NCBI GenBank assembly: GCA_001556995.1
Contig: LSKF01000129.1
Coordinates: forward strand, 1-64,000
Source of the DNA: Erythrobacteraceae bacterium CCH12-C2
GTDB lineage: Bacteria; Pseudomonadota; Alphaproteobacteria; Sphingomonadales; Sphingomonadaceae
Reading direction: 5' to 3'
DNA length: 64,000 nucleotides
Part shown: positions 26,794-36,152 of the stretch, piece by piece
Numbering within the stretch: the first letter of the stretch is position 1
Layout: the number at the start of each line of letters is the position of its first letter
Program-made: the position numbers and the translations under genes
The notes under the pieces: generated by a model
Seen by the model: the letters and a program-made list of their open reading frames with translations, nothing else
Database searches by the model: none
What the model was told of the DNA's origin: nothing

Positions 26794-27037
26794 CACCACG
26801 CCTGCGCGCCTTGCTGTGAAAGAAGGTCGCGCCGCGCTTGCGCCACGCCTCATTCTTTTGGGCATCGCTGGTTTCCGCAATGACGAGCAGCGCACCGGCC
26901 AGCGTTTCGGCATCGGTCGCATCGGCTCCGGTCGCGATCACCAGTTCGCCGAGCTGCTGCACGCGGCGCTCCTTCAGTTGCTTGGCCTTGTCGGCGAGCG
27001 CCTTCAGTTCCGAATCGAAGTCACGGGGTTTGCGCAT
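26732..27037 (-). CDS. traC: TraC-like conjugal transfer accessory protein
   Basis: The 101-residue product has a coiled-coil-like basic start (MRKPRDFDSELKALADKAKQ), the conserved LGELVIATGADATDAETLAG block and RKRGATFFHSKARR. These mark small TraC/TraD accessory proteins that bind near oriT and help the TraA relaxase. The ATG at 27037 is preceded by GAGAACTTCG after a CTCTCAATGG leader; an in-frame ATG at 27091 would extend into the oriT-side spacer. It overlaps traD by 62 bp and faces oriT, so its promoter lies in the 27.04-27.15 kb spacer. Confidence 0.75.
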   Translation of the reverse strand: MRKPRDFDSELKALADKAKQLKERRVQQLGELVIATGADATDAETLAGALLVIAETSDAQKNEAWRKRGATFFHSKARRRGDGPQGQPDGTLPLDGGAASA

Positions 27038-27103
27038 CGAAGTTCTCCATTGAGAGGTGATGCGCTGATGATAATGTCGATGCTCTCCCAATGCTGTAGA
27101 GTC

Positions 27104-27192
27104 GTCGGGACATCCTGATACTGAATAGTCCCGAGCAGGATTTTATCATGGGAGGGCGCGCTTATACGTCGTGCCGACGTGCGCTTGGTGGC
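27104..27192. other. Origin of transfer (Ti/RSF1010-like, MOBQ nic region)
   Basis: AGGGCGCGCTTATACGTCG (27153-27171) matches the conserved nic region of Ti- and RSF1010-type oriTs (AGGGCGCA-x-TTATACGTCG, from memory). It is followed by the perfect inverted repeat ACGTCG-TGC-CGACGT (27166-27180) and GCGCTTGG. Just left of it are nested inverted repeats CGGGAC/GTCCCG (27106-27111, 27128-27133) and ATCCTG/CAGGAT (27112-27117, 27136-27141). It lies between divergent traC and traA, exactly where Ti plasmids have oriT. Confidence 0.85.
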
Positions 27193-27209
27193 GTAGATGG
27201 ATTGCCGTC

Positions 27210-30095
27210 ATGGCGATCTTCCACCTCTCCGTCAAAGTCATCAGCCGGTCGAGCGGGCGCAGCGCCGTGGCCGCCGCAGCCTATCGCGGGGCCGAGCGGC
27301 TGCATGACGAGCGGCTCGACCGCGATCATGATTTCACCAACAAGGACGGGGTCGTCCATTCCGAGGTGATGCTGCCGGAAGGTGTGCCGGAGGAATTCGC
27401 CGACCGCGAGAAACTGTGGAATGCGGTCGAGGCCGCCGAAAAGCGCAAGGACGCGCAGCTCGCCCGCGAGGTCGAATTCGCCATTCCGCGCGAACTGACC
27501 AAGGAACAGGGCATCGAGCTGGCGCGGGAGTTTGCCGAGGCCGAGTTCGTCGAAAAGGGGATGATCGCCGACCTCAATGTCCATTGGGATATTGGCGCGG
27601 ACGGCCAGCCCAAGCCCCACGCGCATGTCATGCTCACCATGCGCGAGGTCGGGAAAGACGGGTTCGGCCCGAAGGTGCGCGAGTGGAACAAGGCCGAGCT
27701 GGTGGAGCAGTGGCGCGAGCGCTGGGCCGAGCATGTCAACCAGCGCATGGCCGAACTCGATATCGATGCGCGGATCGATCACCGCAGCCTGGAGGCGCAG
27801 GGCATTGCGCTGGAGCCGCAGGACAAGATCGGCCCCGCCGCATCGCGCATGGGTGTGCGCGGGCTGGAGGCCGAACGCATCGAGGAACACCGCGCTGTCG
27901 CACAGCGCAATGGCGAGCGGATCATCGCCAATCCCAACGTCGCGCTAGACGCGATCACGCACAGCCAGGCCACCTTCACGAACCGCGACCTCGCCATGTT
28001 CGTGCATCGGCATAGCGACGGAAAAGAGCAGTTCGATTTGGCCATGAGGGCGATTCGCGGTTCGTCCGACCTTATCGCGCTGGGCAAGGACGGACGCGGC
28101 GAAGATCGGTTCACATCGCGGCAGATGATCGAGACCGAACAGCGATTGCAGCGCGCATCCGAATTGATGGCCGAGCGCGGGCGGCATGGCGTCAAAGGCA
28201 ATGGCCGGGAAGGAGCGCTGGCGCGGGCAGCGGAACGCGGCTTGATCCTGTCCGGCGAGCAGCGCGCGGCGTTCGAGCATGTGACCGATAATCGCGGCCT
28301 CAGTGTTGTCGTCGGCTATGCCGGGACCGGCAAGAGCGCGATGCTGGGCGTAGCGCGCGAGGCATGGGAATGCGCGGGCTACACCGTTCGCGGTGCGGCA
28401 CTGTCCGGCATTGCCGCCGAGGGCTTGGAGCACGGTTCGGGCATCGCCTCACGCACCATCGCCAGCCTTGAACATCAGTGGGGCCAGGGCCGCGAATTGC
28501 TCACCGCGCGCGATGTGCTGGTCATAGACGAGGCAGGCATGGTCGGCACGCGCCAGATGGAGCGCGTCCTCTCCCATGCCGCCGATGCAGGCGCGAAAGT
28601 TGTCCTGGTTGGCGACCCGCAGCAGCTCCAGGCCATCGAAGCCGGAGCTGCCTTCCGTGCGATCCATGAACGCCACGGCGGTGTCGAAATCAGCGAAGTC
28701 CGACGCCAGCACGAAGGCTGGCAGCAGGAGGCCACGCGGCACCTTGCTACCGGGCGCACCGGTCTTGCCATTCAGGCCTATGGCGAACGCGGCATGGTCC
28801 ACGCCGCTGAGACGCGGGAAGCTGCACGCGGCGAGCTGATCGAGCGCTGGGATCGCGACCGGCAGGCCAGTCCCCGTGATACGCGCATCATCCTCACTCA
28901 CACCAATGACGAGGTGCGCGAACTCAATGACGCCGCGCGCGAAAAGCTGCGCGCCAGTGGCGAACTGGGCATGGACGTGTCGATCAGCGCGACACGCGGA
29001 GAGCGTCAGTTCGCCAGCGGCGACCGCATCATGTTCCTGCGCAATGAGCGCGGGCTGGGCGTCAAGAATGGCACACTCGGCACTGTCGAGCAGGTGACGC
29101 CGCAGCGCATGACCGTGCGAACCGACGATGGCCGCAGCGTCGCCTTCGACACCAAGGACTATGCCAATCTCGATCATGGCTATGCCGCGACGATCCACAA
29201 GGCGCAAGGCATGACCGTGGACCGGGCGCATGTGCTGGCGACGCCGGGCATGGACAGTCATGGTGCCTATGTGGCGATGTCCCGCCACCGTGACGGCCTT
29301 GCCCTGCACTATGGGCGCGACGACTTCGCCGATCAGTCGAAACTTGTCCGCACCCTGAGCCGCGAGCGCGGCAAGGACATGGCCAGCGACTACAAGCCCG
29401 AGCAGCGGTTTGCCGAACGGCGCGGCATCACCTTCCGCGAACGCATCGTGGCGATTGCGCGGCAGGTGCCAGAGCGGGCGAAGTCCATCTTCGCCGGTTT
29501 CCGTCCCCAGGCCAACCGGCTCGAAGTTCTGCCGACCGATCAGGCTGGCCCGACCGATCAGCGCCGGGCGGTCGAACGCTATGCGCGTACTGCCAACGAC
29601 ATCGAGCAGATGCGCGAACAGGGATTGCCGGTCCTGCCACACCAGCGCGACGCGCTGGAGAAGGCCGGGAAGGCGCTCGACGCGATCCGGCCCCATGCTG
29701 CCGCAGACCTCGCCAGCGCCTTGCAGCGCCAGCCCTCGCTCGCCCTTGAGGCCGCCGATGGCCGCACTCAGGGCGCAATGCGTGCCATGCAGCTTGAAGC
29801 CGAAATCCGCGTCGATCCCGCGCAGCGTGCAGATCGCTTTGTCAGCGACTGGCAGCGGCTCGGGCAGGCACGACAGGCCATGCAGCGCGATGGTGACACC
29901 AATGGCGCGCAGAGGCTCACCAACCGAATGACGGACATGGCGAAGGGGCTGGAGCGCGACGCGCAGGTCGAATCCCTGCTGTGCAGCCGCACGCGCGAGC
30001 TTGGCATCAAGACAGAACTCGGTCGCGATCTGGCCCGCGACCTTGCTGCTTCCGTGACCATGGAGCGGAGCCGGTCAATCGGCATGGGCCTGTAG
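27210..30095 (+). CDS. traA: TraA-type conjugative relaxase-helicase (MOBQ)
   Basis: TraA nicks one oriT strand, stays bound to the 5' end and unwinds the DNA for transfer. The 961-residue product begins with the MobA/MobL relaxase domain: MAIFHLSVKVISRSSGRSAV (catalytic region), AAYRGAERLHDER and the metal-binding HAHVMLTMREV (HxH). A RecD-like helicase follows with Walker A VVGYAGTGKSAML, Walker B LVIDEAGMVGTRQM, VVLVGDPQQLQAIEAG, and the UvrD-C-like YAATIHKAQGMTVDRAHVL. ATG 27210 is chosen for the canonical MAIFH start; an in-frame ATG at 27171 lies inside the oriT repeat. It ends in LGIKTELGRDLARDLAASV. Full length and intact. Confidence 0.93.
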   Translation: MAIFHLSVKVISRSSGRSAVAAAAYRGAERLHDERLDRDHDFTNKDGVVHSEVMLPEGVPEEFADREKLWNAVEAAEKRKDAQLAREVEFAIPRELTKEQGIELAREFAEAEFVEKGMIADLNVHWDIGADGQPKPHAHVMLTMREVGKDGFGPKVREWNKAELVEQWRERWAEHVNQRMAELDIDARIDHRSLEAQGIALEPQDKIGPAASRMGVRGLEAERIEEHRAVAQRNGERIIANPNVALDAITHSQATFTNRDLAMFVHRHSDGKEQFDLAMRAIRGSSDLIALGKDGRGEDRFTSRQMIETEQRLQRASELMAERGRHGVKGNGREGALARAAERGLILSGEQRAAFEHVTDNRGLSVVVGYAGTGKSAMLGVAREAWECAGYTVRGAALSGIAAEGLEHGSGIASRTIASLEHQWGQGRELLTARDVLVIDEAGMVGTRQMERVLSHAADAGAKVVLVGDPQQLQAIEAGAAFRAIHERHGGVEISEVRRQHEGWQQEATRHLATGRTGLAIQAYGERGMVHAAETREAARGELIERWDRDRQASPRDTRIILTHTNDEVRELNDAAREKLRASGELGMDVSISATRGERQFASGDRIMFLRNERGLGVKNGTLGTVEQVTPQRMTVRTDDGRSVAFDTKDYANLDHGYAATIHKAQGMTVDRAHVLATPGMDSHGAYVAMSRHRDGLALHYGRDDFADQSKLVRTLSRERGKDMASDYKPEQRFAERRGITFRERIVAIARQVPERAKSIFAGFRPQANRLEVLPTDQAGPTDQRRAVERYARTANDIEQMREQGLPVLPHQRDALEKAGKALDAIRPHAAADLASALQRQPSLALEAADGRTQGAMRAMQLEAEIRVDPAQRADRFVSDWQRLGQARQAMQRDGDTNGAQRLTNRMTDMAKGLERDAQVESLLCSRTRELGIKTELGRDLARDLAASVTMERSRSIGMGL

Positions 30096-30105
30096 GAGAT
30101 GTGAG

Positions 30106-30876
30106 ATGGATACCGATACCGATGACGTGGAACTGACCCTGGACCTTGAGCCGGAGCCGGAACCCGACCCGGCCACCCCGGATTCCGCTGGCGATCCCGC
30201 TGCCGAGGCTTTCGCCCGCCTGGAAGGTGAACTGGCCCTGATGCGTCGGGCGGTCCAGCACCTTGCCGTCGAACGTGCGGACATTGTCATTCCCGACTAT
30301 GGCCCGACCCTGACCGACATGGCCAAGCGGATGGGCGCGATTAGCGAGAGCCTGAAGGGCATGGCTGGTCATCCCGCGATGCAGATGACCCCCGACAGCG
30401 TCGGCAATCGGATAGCCGCCGCAGCCGAAGCCGCGCGGCGCAGCGATCAGGACAGGATCAGCCAGGCCCGGAGTGACTTGAACCACGCCGCCCAGGAAAT
30501 GCGCAACGTCACCGCCCATGCGCGCACTGCCGCCGAACAGCGGCAGCAGCTCTACCAGGTGGCAGGCGGAGCCGTGCTGGCGGGCATCCTGCTATGGTCT
30601 TTCCTCCCCGGCACCATTGCCCGTGCCATGCCCGAAAGCTGGCACTGGCCGGAGCGCATGGCAGCGCGGCTGGTGGGCGCATCCTCTCGCTGGGACGCAG
30701 GCGCACGGATGATGCAAAGTGATAGCCCCGATGCATGGAATGCACTGGTGCAGGCCGCTGACATCCAGCGTGACAATCGCGATGTCATTGACGCTTGCCG
30801 GAAAACCGCCGCAACTTCTCAGCAGCCGGTGCGATGCACCGTCAGGATTCGGGCAGAACTCCGACGGCAAACGTGA
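30106..30876 (+). CDS. DUF6118 family protein
   Basis: The 256-residue product has an acidic Pro/Glu/Asp-rich N-terminus, a long helical middle (about 60-145), one hydrophobic segment (AGGAVLAGILLWSFLPG, about 157-173) and MPESWHWPERMAARLVGAS. This is the pattern I associate with DUF6118 proteins encoded next to traA on sphingomonad and rhizobial mobile elements. It starts 10 bp after traA with GGAG before the ATG, so it is in the traA operon. A membrane-linked role in transfer is plausible but unproven. The last ~50 residues are soluble with two cysteines. Confidence 0.75.
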   Translation: MDTDTDDVELTLDLEPEPEPDPATPDSAGDPAAEAFARLEGELALMRRAVQHLAVERADIVIPDYGPTLTDMAKRMGAISESLKGMAGHPAMQMTPDSVGNRIAAAAEAARRSDQDRISQARSDLNHAAQEMRNVTAHARTAAEQRQQLYQVAGGAVLAGILLWSFLPGTIARAMPESWHWPERMAARLVGASSRWDAGARMMQSDSPDAWNALVQAADIQRDNRDVIDACRKTAATSQQPVRCTVRIRAELRRQT

Positions 30877-31091
30877 CGAGCGCCATCTGCATCTGCTCGA
30901 ATAACTGTTCCGCAGGCATATCCCCCTTGTAGAACGCATCAAGCCGGGCAACGATTGACATCGCTCGTACTGGAAGAAACGCCGTTCGGGGTTATCCACA
31001 GCGAGTCGCATTTTTGGTAGAAGCGTTGGTAGATCGAAATATCAGTCTGCAATTATGCCATAATATCAATCATTAAATCGTATATACGCAT

Positions 31092-31108
31092 TCCTGTCTC
31101 CCCGACCA
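31092..31108 (+). repeat. attR core
   Basis: TCCTGTCTCCCCGACCA is identical to the 17 bases at the 3' end of tRNA-Pro(UGG) (20256-20272). It is not part of a tRNA here: upstream bases are A+T-rich (ATATACGCAT). It marks the right junction of the 10.85-kb element. Confidence 0.9.
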
Positions 31109-31279
31109 TTTTCTTTTCTCAGCCGATCCCACCTTGCGCCATTTTGTCGAAATTATCTTATTTTTTCATATAGATAATTGACTGCCCTGTCGCAGCGCAT
31201 TTCGTTCAATGTCACGAGTTACCCGCACTTTGTTGGTAAGAATTTTGGTGGCAAAGCTCGAATTCGCCAGCTTGGCTAA

Positions 31280-31443
31280 ATCCTTAGCGATGCGAAAATC
31301 CGCAGCCTTAAGGCTCGCCCCAAACCCGCCAGGCACGCCGACTGGGGAAGCTTGTTTCCCTTTTTGAACCCAGACGGCAAGAAGTCTGGCGTCTCAGCTA
31401 CCGCTATTGCGGCAAGCAAAAATTGCTCGCCGATGGCCAGTAG
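31280..31443 (+). pseudogene. Remnant of a P4-type integrase (N-terminal part, frameshifted)
   Basis: From 31280 the reading LSDAKIRSLKARPKPARHAD then WGSLFPFLNPDGKK aligns with the start of the intact integrase (LTDTAIRALKA..., GLFIFVTPEGSK). After one frameshift near 31380 the next frame reads VWRLSYRYCGKQKLLADG, matching LWRLAYRFNGKQKLLSGG. A TAG follows at 31441-31443, and no later part of the gene is recognisable. The expected start codon is ATC instead of ATG. It is clearly a dead gene from a different integrase lineage, not a copy of the neighbouring one. Confidence 0.85.
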
Positions 31444-31693
31444 CCGCACACCGTTTTCTCCCGGCGGGATCACTCTCAGGGGGCCATGTCTGTTCCATCG
31501 CAAGGAACAGGATTGAGGTCGCTTGACGAAGCGTCCGCTCGCACCACTGCATCAATTCCAACTCGTCAAGCTACGCGGGCCTACCGAGGCCTCCACTCAA
31601 TCGATGTTCAATCACTCACGGGAAAATGGTGAGATCGCGGGGAGCGTTTCGCCTGCCGCTGTCTGAACTGTGAAGATGTGAGTCAACCTAGCG

Positions 31694-32959
31694 ATGATAA
31701 GGTCCCGATCCGGCACATTTTCGTCGGCTGTGAAGATCTGGCGCTGCGCTGCCCGTGGTGCCACTCTGATGTTTGCCGCCGGCTTGCTGGCCGCAGGACC
31801 GGCGCGTGCCGGCGAAGATGAGCTTGCCCCGGAGCCATCCGCTACACCGTTGATAACGCTGACGGGCGAATACATCCTCGATTTCGTGGCGGTCACACAA
31901 GGTAGCGACACAGGCGCGCGCTATGTCGATCTTGCGTCACTTGCGGCGGAGCTCGATCTTGAAGTCGCCGCCGGATGGAGGGGCGCAAGGCTGGTCGCGC
32001 AGGGGATCGCCGGCACCGGACAGCGGCCCAATGATCTCGCCGAAACTCTGCAAGGCATCAACAACAGCGAGGTTCCTCGCAACCGGGTCAAGCTCTACCA
32101 GCTCTATCTGGCGCAAAGCCTTGGTGACTTGCCGGTGACGTTGAGCGCTGGTTTCATCGATCTCAACGAGCAATTCTACAGCAACGATGCCGCCGGATTG
32201 CTGATCGCCCCGGCGTTCGGGATCGGTTCGGAACTGGCCGCCACTGGTCCCAACGGCCCGGCGATCTTTCCGTCGACCGCGCTGACGGCAGCGGTGCGGG
32301 TGGAACCCACCGCCGACAGCTATGCCACCTTTGCCATCGTCAATGCCGAAGCGGGCGTGCTGGGCGATGACGGCGGTATCCGGCCAATGTTCAAGCACGG
32401 CGCGCTGGTCATCGGTGAGGCGGGGTGGACCGGAGCGGGCAAGATCGCGTTCGGCGCGTGGGCCTATACCGACAGGCAGGATGATATTCGCCTGATCGAC
32501 ACGGAGGGCAATCCGCTGCGGCAACGGGCGCAAGGCGGCTATGTTCTGCTGGAATGGCCGATCGGCGCAGCCATTGCGCCTGAACTCGACGCGCCGCGCA
32601 AGGCCAGCCTATTCCTGCGCGCGGGAATTTCGGATGGCGACACCACGCCCTATCGGGGCGGGTGGCAGGCCGGGGTCTTGGTCCATAGTGTGCTGCCCGG
32701 TCGCTCCGAAAGCCAGTTTTCGTTCGGCGCCAATCAAGCGTTTCTGTCGGACAAGTTCCGGCTCAATGAAGGTGCAGCCGGCAATCGGTTGCGGGGCGCG
32801 GAAACCGGGCTCGAGCTCACCGTCGCCGATCGGGTCACGCCCTGGCTGAACGTGCAGGCCGATGCCCAATATGTCCAGAACCCGAGCCGCGCTGCAGGAT
32901 CGCGTGACGCGATCATTATCGGTCTGCGCTTCATTCTTGATTTCACGCGGCAGTGGTAA
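31694..32959 (+). CDS. OprB-like carbohydrate porin
   Basis: The 421-residue product has a signal peptide ([18 protein letters not shown], cleavage near residue 39). A beta-barrel pattern follows, with the OprB-type [40 protein letters not shown] and [13 protein letters not shown] at the C-terminus. Strand-like repeats with Gly and aromatic residues are visible throughout. OprB porins admit sugars such as glucose across the outer membrane. ATG 31694 is the only start that leaves an intact signal. A chemoreceptor gene starts 31 bp later on the same strand, so porin and receptor are probably co-expressed; the substrate may also be the attractant (inference). Confidence 0.75.
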   Translation: MIRSRSGTFSSAVKIWRCAARGATLMFAAGLLAAGPARAGEDELAPEPSATPLITLTGEYILDFVAVTQGSDTGARYVDLASLAAELDLEVAAGWRGARLVAQGIAGTGQRPNDLAETLQGINNSEVPRNRVKLYQLYLAQSLGDLPVTLSAGFIDLNEQFYSNDAAGLLIAPAFGIGSELAATGPNGPAIFPSTALTAAVRVEPTADSYATFAIVNAEAGVLGDDGGIRPMFKHGALVIGEAGWTGAGKIAFGAWAYTDRQDDIRLIDTEGNPLRQRAQGGYVLLEWPIGAAIAPELDAPRKASLFLRAGISDGDTTPYRGGWQAGVLVHSVLPGRSESQFSFGANQAFLSDKFRLNEGAAGNRLRGAETGLELTVADRVTPWLNVQADAQYVQNPSRAAGSRDAIIIGLRFILDFTRQW

Positions 32960-32990
32960 CTCTGCAATCGCACCCAAGGATCCTTCGACC

Positions 32991-34760
32991 ATGACCATCA
33001 AACAACGTGCGATACTGATCGGGTCAGTCCTTATCGGCCTCACTCTGTTGCAAACGCTTTCCGCTGTCTGGAGCGATCACCAGCGCACCCGGAGCGATCG
33101 GGAGGGCGAAGTGATCGTCAGCATGCTGCGCAACCACATGGTAGGCGACATGATGCACGATGCAGCCCGCGGCGCTGTGTTTGCCGCGCTGTACGGCGCC
33201 GCCATCGAGAACCCGGCTGTGGTGCGCAAGGCGAGCGAGGATCTTGACGAATATGCCGCGAACTACCGCCAGATCATGGCCGACAACCGCAAGCTGGCGG
33301 TCGATCCGGAACTTCGCCAGCAGCTTGAGACGACCAACCGCGATGTCGAGCTTTACCTCGCGACCGGGCGCAAGATGGTCGACGCCGCCCGGCGCGGGCG
33401 CGCCGGAGCCGAACAGAAGTTCCCCGAATTCAATGCAAGCTTCGACCGGCTCGAAGTGTCGATGGAGAAAATCGGCTTGATCTTCGAAGACCTGCTCGCC
33501 GAGCGCAACGCGCAGGCCCAGTCGAGTAGCCTGTGGTTGATGATCGGCCTAGCGCTGCTGTCCTTCGCCGTCCTGGGCGTGACGGTGCGGTTGATCCAGA
33601 AGACAGTCATCCTGAGGCTCGACAGGCTTGCCGAACGGCTCAAGGCGCTAGGGGCAGGCGATTATGCCAGCCCGGTGTCCGATGTAGAGGTCAACGACGA
33701 GATCGGCGAGATCGCCCGCGCCGCCGAACTCTTCCGGACAGCCGCGATCGCCAAGCAGACCGCTGACCGCCAGCAGGCAATCGTGGTCGACCAGCTTGGC
33801 GGCGGCTTGCAGGCACTGGCCGCGCGCAATCTATCCAAGCGCATCGACATCCCGTTTGCGCCCGAATACGAAGTCCTCCGCGAAAACTTCAACCGCACCG
33901 CTGCCGAACTCTGCTCGGTGATGATGCAGGTCGCTGGCTCCGCTGACGCCGTCTCGGTTGGCGCGCGGGAGATCCACAGCGCGTCGAACGATCTGGCCAA
34001 GCGCAATGAATTGCAGGCGGCACGGGTCGATAAGACCAGCACCGCGCTCGGCGAGGTGGCGGGCAATGTCCGGAACACGGCGGCCAGCGCCAAAGAGGTC
34101 CAGTGCGTGATCGCCGAGGCCAATAGCGAAGTCAAAGCGGGTGACGAGATCGTCCGACAGGCTGTCGAAACCATGGCTTCGGTCGAGCGGTCATCGCAGG
34201 AAGTGGGCAGTATCGTCACCCTGATCGAAGGCATCGCCTTCCAGACCAATCTTCTGGCATTGAACGCCGGGGTCGAAGCCGCGCGTGCGGGGGAATCGGG
34301 CAAGGGATTTGCCGTAGTCGCCAATGAAGTGCGTGCGCTCGCCCAGCGCAGCGCCGATGCAGCAAACGAGATTGCCGCGTTGATCAACACCAGCACTGAC
34401 CAGGTCGGCCGAGGTGTGGCGCTGGTCGGCCAGACCGGTCAGTCATTCGCCCGGATTATGGAGCAATTCAGCCGCATCGACACGCATGTCCGCACCATTG
34501 CCGAAGGATCACAGGGGCAGGCAGACAATCTCCTACAGGTCAGCCAGGCAGCAAGCGACATGGGGCGGATGACCCAGCAGAATGCGGCAATGGTGGAAGA
34601 AGCAACCGCTGCCGCGAGCAGTCTCGCTCAACAATCGGGCGAGCTCCGACAACTCGTGGCAGCCTTCACGCTCCGAGGGTCAGGATCAGCGGAGCAACCG
34701 CAGCGGCTGGGCGATACGCGTTTCGCCCGAAGCCACGCCTTGGATTGTGAAGCAGCCTGA
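32991..34760 (+). CDS. Methyl-accepting chemotaxis protein
   Basis: The 589-residue receptor has TM1 at about residues 7-27 and a helical periplasmic domain. TM2 is at about 180-202 ([20 protein letters not shown]), then HAMP ([20 protein letters not shown]). The signalling tip is [30 protein letters not shown], given here as [18 protein letters not shown] plus the rest. ATG 32991 has AAGGAT upstream. It ends in SHALDCEAA with no aromatic CheR/CheB-tethering pentapeptide, unlike the receptor of the che locus. It follows an OprB-like porin by 31 bp. It probably signals through the CheA encoded at 49.7 kb. The ligand is unknown. Confidence 0.9.
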   Translation: MTIKQRAILIGSVLIGLTLLQTLSAVWSDHQRTRSDREGEVIVSMLRNHMVGDMMHDAARGAVFAALYGAAIENPAVVRKASEDLDEYAANYRQIMADNRKLAVDPELRQQLETTNRDVELYLATGRKMVDAARRGRAGAEQKFPEFNASFDRLEVSMEKIGLIFEDLLAERNAQAQSSSLWLMIGLALLSFAVLGVTVRLIQKTVILRLDRLAERLKALGAGDYASPVSDVEVNDEIGEIARAAELFRTAAIAKQTADRQQAIVVDQLGGGLQALAARNLSKRIDIPFAPEYEVLRENFNRTAAELCSVMMQVAGSADAVSVGAREIHSASNDLAKRNELQAARVDKTSTALGEVAGNVRNTAASAKEVQCVIAEANSEVKAGDEIVRQAVETMASVERSSQEVGSIVTLIEGIAFQTNLLALNAGVEAARAGESGKGFAVVANEVRALAQRSADAANEIAALINTSTDQVGRGVALVGQTGQSFARIMEQFSRIDTHVRTIAEGSQGQADNLLQVSQAASDMGRMTQQNAAMVEEATAAASSLAQQSGELRQLVAAFTLRGSGSAEQPQRLGDTRFARSHALDCEAA

Positions 34761-35438
34761 ACCGCTTTCGCCGGATGTACGCCGGGGCAGAACGGCTTAG
34801 CGATATGATCGCCCGGTTCCGGACCCGCTACCTATCCGAGAGCACCGATGCCAGCGCTGGCCGTGGCTCCATCGATACGCAAATCCATTTCTTCCTCGAG
34901 TGCGAAGAGAGGCTCTCCGACCGCGCGCTGTTCGACCTCGCAATAGGCAGCAAGCTCCGTGGCTGAGATCTGCTGAAGCTCAGGATCGGCGACCTTGTGG
35001 CCGGATCTGAAGTCCGCAGCCGCACGGTGATCCTTCAGCAGAAGACAGGGGGATCGGGATTTGACGGACCAAACCTGGTCTAATGCGGCATGGTCCACAG
35101 TCTCGCATAGGAACATCGGCCAACGCGCAATGGAGGCCGATTTTCCCCGAATTTTGAGAATCACTCGATGCTTGCTATGACGATTGGCACTTGGATCGCC
35201 TGAACCCCAGTGAAATTGGGGAAAATCGCATTACCTGCGATAAAAAGCCTGTTTCTAGGGGTGCCGGTAATGCGGCAAATTTCATATAAACATCTCAAAT
35301 AAATACAAATTTTGTGCAAAAATGAGCGGTCCTGTCTCTCCGAACACTTCGTTACAATCACCGTTTTTCCGATGCGCGAACGATTTCTGGCGAGTCACCT
35401 GGGGCACCTCATCGGGGCACTTCGGGGCCAACAAAAAA
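34761..35438. other. 678-bp stretch without a recognised gene
   Basis: Several short frames exist. The longest, on the minus strand 34832-35164 (110 residues, with an ordered-looking C-terminal half ADPELQQISATELAAYCEVE), resembles no family I know and may be gene debris. From 35165 the DNA becomes A+T-rich and leads to the degenerate att copy at 35330-35346. I see no RNA gene or terminator. Confidence 0.5.
35330..35346 (+). repeat. Degenerate att core copy
   Basis: TCCTGTCTCTCCGAACA matches the att core TCCTGTCTCCCCGACCA at 15 of 17 positions (differences at positions 10 and 15). It is in the same orientation as attL and attR and is preceded by an A+T-rich run, as attR is. It is a plausible old right end of a second element. 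Confidence 0.5.
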
Positions 35439-36152
35439 TCATCGCAGCGCCGCCACCAGATCGCTTTCGAAGCGGGCGGCATCATGGCGTCCGGCGCGCA
35501 GCATGGCGGAGTCGAGCGCGAGGCTGACGCGACCTTTTGCGAGAACAATGCCGCTGTCGCAGAACCCGCACAGCGTGGTCAGATCGTGCAGCGCGGTGGC
35601 CAGTGCCAGCCCCTCTGTCACCAACCGGGCGAGCGCCGCGCGGACATCGAAGGCCGCAACCGGATCGAGCCAGTTGAACGGTTCATCGAGGATCACGATC
35701 CGGCAGGGCGTGGCAAATGCGAGCGCAATCGCTGCGCGCTGGCGCATGCCCGATGAACATTCGCCTGCGGGGATATCGAGCAGTTCCTCCAGCCCCAGCG
35801 CATTCCACAGGTCGCGGTTTCGCTCCTGCTGCACGCCAATCGGATCACCGGCCAGCTCCAGCAGCTGGCGCAGGCGCAGTGACGCCGGGAAGTGCTCGAT
35901 CGGCGGGGCAAAGCCGATCGCCTGCGCCCGCGCAGCCCGATCCTGCGCGCATTCCTCGCCGAACAGCGCGCAGCTCCCCCGCGCAATCGGCAGCCGCCCG
36001 GCGATGGCGCGCAACAATGTCGTCTTTCCCGAGCCATTGGCGCCGATCACGCCGAACCAGCTGGCGGGCATGATGGCGGCGCTGACATCATGCACAATCG
36101 GTAGCCCGCCGCGGTTAACGCTGAGATCGGTGATGGCGACCGCCGCGATCAT
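35439..36152 (-). CDS. ABC transporter ATP-binding protein
   Basis: The 237-residue ATPase has Walker A VIGANGSGKTTLLRAI, a Q-loop region, the signature CSSGMRQRAAIALAF (a variant of LSGGQ), Walker B CRIVILDEPFNWLDP and the switch His in ATALHDLTTLC. ATG 36152 overlaps the stop of the membrane-protein gene by four bases (ATGA); the frame extends upstream to 36755, but that part is the other frame of the membrane gene. The pair looks like a small exporter of the CcmA/ABC-2 type. The substrate cannot be read. The 3' end lies about 90 bp from the degenerate att site. Confidence 0.85.
   Translation of the reverse strand: MIAAVAITDLSVNRGGLPIVHDVSAAIMPASWFGVIGANGSGKTTLLRAIAGRLPIARGSCALFGEECAQDRAARAQAIGFAPPIEHFPASLRLRQLLELAGDPIGVQQERNRDLWNALGLEELLDIPAGECSSGMRQRAAIALAFATPCRIVILDEPFNWLDPVAAFDVRAALARLVTEGLALATALHDLTTLCGFCDSGIVLAKGRVSLALDSAMLRAGRHDAARFESDLVAALR

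Larger units (their letters stand above)
30877..31693. other. 817-bp non-coding stretch: right end of the element, attR, integrase remnant
   Basis: From left to right this stretch has the 3' flank of the DUF6118 gene, then a TTGGTAGA pair (31014-31021, 31026-31033). An A+T-rich run leads to attR (31092-31108). A second A+T-rich stretch carries TTGGTA (31233) and TTGGTG (31245). The decayed integrase is at 31280-31443. About 250 bp follow in which I see no gene; CTGTGAAGAT occurs twice there (31670s and 31728-31737). Confidence 0.6.
31092..35346. mobile_element. Candidate second, decayed integrative element in tandem (about 4.2 kb)
   Basis: The evidence is threefold. An integrase N-terminal remnant begins 172 bp after attR, matching the att-to-int distance of the intact element (174 bp). 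A paired TTGGTA-like motif lies before it, as before the intact int. A 15/17 copy of the att core closes the segment at 35330-35346, again preceded by A+T-rich DNA. Its cargo is an OprB-like porin and a chemoreceptor. The boundaries are inferred; the porin and receptor could also be old chromosome. Confidence 0.5.

Noticed and set aside
28449-29696. 415-residue minus-strand frame
   Set aside because: It lies wholly opposite the helicase part of traA, which has intact Walker motifs.
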